Source: CAWKEY01 sp963848675
Lineage (GTDB): Bacteria; Pseudomonadota; Gammaproteobacteria; Methylococcales; Methylomonadaceae
Reading direction: 5' to 3'
DNA length: 64,000 nt
NCBI GenBank assembly: GCA_963848675.1
Contig: CAWKEY010000027.1
Coordinates: forward strand, 1 to 64,000
Shown: piece by piece, positions 62,091 to 64,000 of the stretch
How positions within the stretch are numbered: position 1 is the stretch's first letter
Layout of the letters: every line of letters begins with the position of its first letter
The notes under the pieces: generated by a model
Database searches by the model: none
What the model was told of the DNA's origin: nothing
The model's input: the letters and a program-made list of their open reading frames with translations, nothing else
Position numbers and translations under genes: made by a program

Positions 62091-63125
62091 GTGTCGCTTG
62101 ATTTTGTCATCACTCCACTCTCCTCCGCACTTCGCTCTGCCTTACAGCATAAAATCGATCAAAAAACTAAACCCTTGGGCGCTCTGGGACAGTTGGAATC
62201 GCTGGCATTACAGATCGGCTTAATCCAAAACAGTCTCACGCCCCGCCTGAACAAGTCCTGCATTATGGTTTTTGCCGGCGATCATGGCGTTGTCGCCGCC
62301 GGTGTCAGCGCCTATCCGCAAAGCGTGACCGCCCAAATGGTTGCCAATTTTTTGACCGGGGGCGCCGCCATCAACGTTTTTGCCAAACAACACGGCATAG
62401 AATTGCTCGTTGTCGATGCCGGGGTTAATGCGGATTTGGACAGTCACGCCGCGCTAATTCATGCCAAAATCGGCAAAGGCACACGCAACTTCTTAACGCA
62501 TCCAGCCATGACGGACAGGCAATGCTCAAAAGCCCTGCAAACAGGCGCTGATCTGGTGTTAAAACAATATGAAAACGGCTGCAACTGTATCGGCTTTGGC
62601 GAAATGGGCATTGGCAACACCTCATCCGCCGCATTACTGATGCACAGCTTAACGGGCATCCCCTTGGAACAATGCGTAGGCCGCGGCACCGGTTTAAATG
62701 ATGATCAGCTGCGCAATAAAGCCGCCGTATTGCAGCAGGCGTTATACCGGCATCCAGGCATCACCGAGCCTTTAGGCGCATTGGCAACGTTCGGCGGTTT
62801 TGAAATCGCCATGATGGCCGGAGCCACCCTGAAAGCCGCCGAATTGGGCATGCTGATCCTGATCGACGGCTTTATTGCCAGCAGCGCCTTGTTAGTCGCC
62901 AGTAAGCTGCATCCAGAGCTGCTCGATTATTGCGTGTTCAGCCATGAGTCCAGCGAACAGGGACACCGGACCTTATTACAGCACTTTAATGCCAAAGCCT
63001 TGCTGCACCTGGACTTGCGCCTGGGCGAAGGCTCCGGCATCGCCCTGGCCTATCCGCTGCTACAATCAGCAGTGTTGTTTTTAAATGAGATGGCTACGTT
63101 TGATGAGGCCGGGGTTGATCATTAA
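62091..63125 (+). CDS. cobT: Nicotinate-nucleotide:dimethylbenzimidazole phosphoribosyltransferase
   Basis: A 344-residue enzyme that activates the lower base of cobalamin. Signatures are KTKPLGALGQLESLALQIG, VFAGDHGVVAAGVSAYPQSVTAQMV, GEMGIGNTSSAAL, and the C-terminal catalytic glutamate in LDLRLGEGSGIALAYPLLQSA. The start is GTG at 62091. It leads the cobT-cobS-cobC set for nucleotide-loop assembly. No cobalamin riboswitch was seen in the 173 bp upstream. Confidence 0.95.
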   Translation: MSLDFVITPLSSALRSALQHKIDQKTKPLGALGQLESLALQIGLIQNSLTPRLNKSCIMVFAGDHGVVAAGVSAYPQSVTAQMVANFLTGGAAINVFAKQHGIELLVVDAGVNADLDSHAALIHAKIGKGTRNFLTHPAMTDRQCSKALQTGADLVLKQYENGCNCIGFGEMGIGNTSSAALLMHSLTGIPLEQCVGRGTGLNDDQLRNKAAVLQQALYRHPGITEPLGALATFGGFEIAMMAGATLKAAELGMLILIDGFIASSALLVASKLHPELLDYCVFSHESSEQGHRTLLQHFNAKALLHLDLRLGEGSGIALAYPLLQSAVLFLNEMATFDEAGVDH

Positions 63126-63147
63126 TCGCCTTAAAAAATTAACAGCC

Positions 63148-63894
63148 ATGCCCCATCCAAAACTATTCCTGCTAGCCATCAGTTTTTACACCCGCCTGCC
63201 TTGTCCGCAAAATCTGGATTATAAACAACTGCCGCGAGCAACCGTTTATTTGCCGTTAATCGGCTGGCTGGTCGGCGGCATGTCGGCGCTGAGTTTTTAT
63301 CTAGTGGATTTGCTTTGGCCGCAGCAAACGGCCGTGATAGCGGTCATTATCATCGGTATTTTCATCACCGGCGCCTTCCATGAAGACGGTTTTGCCGATG
63401 TTTGCGATGGTTTCGGCGGCGGCTACGGCAAAGAACGCATTCTGGACATCATGAAAGATTCACAGATCGGCACCTATGGCGCGCTTGGGTTGATTTTGCT
63501 GCTGTTATTAAAAATTAGCGTGCTCGTCGCCCTGCCTGGCGCTTCTGTGCCTTTCATATTGCTGACCGGGCACAGCCTCAGCCGGTTGCCGCCGCTGCTG
63601 CTGATGCGGCGTTACAGCTATGCGCGGAAAGATACCAGCAAGGGCGGTGTCGCTGTTTTTAAACCCGATGGCAGCGGTTTGTTTTATGCCGCAAGTCTGG
63701 CTGTATTACCTTTGGCGTTACTCCCAGCCTTATGCTGGCTGGCAATCATGCCTGTGCTGGCGTTTAACTGGCAACTGGGCCGGTATTTTTACCGCCATAT
63801 CGGCGGCTATACCGGCGATTGTTTAGGTGCAAGCCAGCAAATTGCGGAAACGGTTTTTTATTTAAGCGTGAGCGCGTTATGGACATTTATTTAA
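63148..63894 (+). CDS. cobS: Adenosylcobinamide-GDP ribazoletransferase
   Basis: A 248-residue membrane enzyme joining adenosylcobinamide-GDP to alpha-ribazole (phosphate). Motifs include AISFYTRLPCP at the N-terminus, FHEDGFADVCDGFGGGYGKERILDIMKDSQIGTYG with the metal-binding acidic residues, and GYTGDCLGASQQIAE near the end. The ATG at 63148 places the family's usual N-terminus first. Its end overlaps the next gene by 16 bases. Confidence 0.95.
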   Translation: MPHPKLFLLAISFYTRLPCPQNLDYKQLPRATVYLPLIGWLVGGMSALSFYLVDLLWPQQTAVIAVIIIGIFITGAFHEDGFADVCDGFGGGYGKERILDIMKDSQIGTYGALGLILLLLLKISVLVALPGASVPFILLTGHSLSRLPPLLLMRRYSYARKDTSKGGVAVFKPDGSGLFYAASLAVLPLALLPALCWLAIMPVLAFNWQLGRYFYRHIGGYTGDCLGASQQIAETVFYLSVSALWTFI

Positions 63895-64000
63895 TTCGCC
63901 ACACTAAAACCGACACGGTAAAGGGGCTTTGTTACGGTCAGAGCGATGTCGCACTGGAAGACAGCTTTAGCGACGAAGTGCTGCAACTGCAACATAAACT
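63879..64000 (+). CDS. cobC: Alpha-ribazole phosphatase, 5' part only
   Basis: The first 40 codons of a histidine-phosphatase-family protein. The window ends within it. It starts MDIYLIRHTKTD, in which RH is the phosphate-accepting motif, then GLCYGQSDVALEDSF, the substrate loop typical of CobC. The overlap with cobS and the pathway context support alpha-ribazole-5'-phosphate phosphatase over a generic phosphoglycerate mutase. Confidence 0.85.
   Translation, partial: MDIYLIRHTKTDTVKGLCYGQSDVALEDSFSDEVLQLQHK

Noticed and set aside
61972..62223. Possible 83-codon gene (MSQHRHSVAQLYQ...) between the rubredoxin reductase and cobT
   Set aside because: It overlaps the cobT start by more than 130 bases in another frame and resembles no family I know. 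The first 40 codons look coding-like, so a short remnant is possible, but it cannot be supported.
1..64000. CRISPR arrays, prophage modules, rRNA genes
   Set aside because: No regularly spaced direct repeats, phage structural genes or rRNA sequence were seen in the window.

Overview
The window looks like the chromosome of a gammaproteobacterium, most likely a methane oxidiser of the Methylococcales (inference). Supporting this are the gene orders rpsU-yqeY-dnaG-rpoD-tRNA-Ile2, hisB-H-A-F-I-E-tatABC and metK-ahcY-metF, and a copper-protein cluster at 57.4-60.6 kb that resembles AmoD/PmoD-associated genes. No pmo or mxa gene is present, so the assignment is not proven.

Region 1 (1-5.1 kb) is an accessory scrap-yard. 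It holds a frameshifted IS4-family transposase, a small MscS channel gene followed by a well-formed integron attC site, a secreted SYLF-domain protein, the C-terminal stub of an IS1634-like transposase, and the truncated, frameshifted tail of a large membrane protein. Region 2 (5.2-17.2 kb, minus strand) is a surface-glycan block: two GT4 glycosyltransferases (one frameshifted), a multi-pass membrane protein (frameshifted), an FAD oxidoreductase, a flippase-like membrane protein and an N-truncated GT2 transferase. A 310-bp decayed copy of a GT4 gene 5' end is joined to the truncated GT2 gene. Beyond it lies a complete type I secretion system (ABC ATPase, HlyD-like adaptor, TolC-like channel) with no substrate gene beside it. 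Region 3 (17.7-21.6 kb, plus strand) is a WbpK/WbpL/WbpM-like set that starts O-antigen or capsule synthesis. It is followed by a candidate antisense-strand small RNA with a CCUCCU loop and a strong terminator.

Region 4 (22-26.3 kb) carries a LysR regulator, a methyltransferase, a rhodanese and typA. Region 5 (26.3-30.1 kb) is an A+T-rich accessory island. It has an Mrr-type nuclease fused to duplicated IF2-N-like helical modules, a zinc-ribbon/DUF4145 (HEPN-like) partner, a decayed antitoxin and an intact ParE/RelE-type toxin-antitoxin pair. The nuclease/DUF4145 pair is the best candidate for an undescribed, probably defensive, system.

Region 6 (30.1-57.1 kb) is housekeeping: histidine biosynthesis, Tat translocase, folate genes, plsY, tsaD, the macromolecular-synthesis operon, tRNA-Ile(CAU), the activated methyl cycle, rsmE, yajQ, cca, guaBA, tadA and pgi. 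Region 7 (57.4-60.6 kb) holds a periplasmic AmoD-like protein, a membrane-anchored type 1 cupredoxin and two integral membrane proteins. Region 8 (60.7-64 kb) has rubredoxin, its reductase and the cobalamin nucleotide-loop genes cobT-cobS-cobC, the last cut by the window edge.
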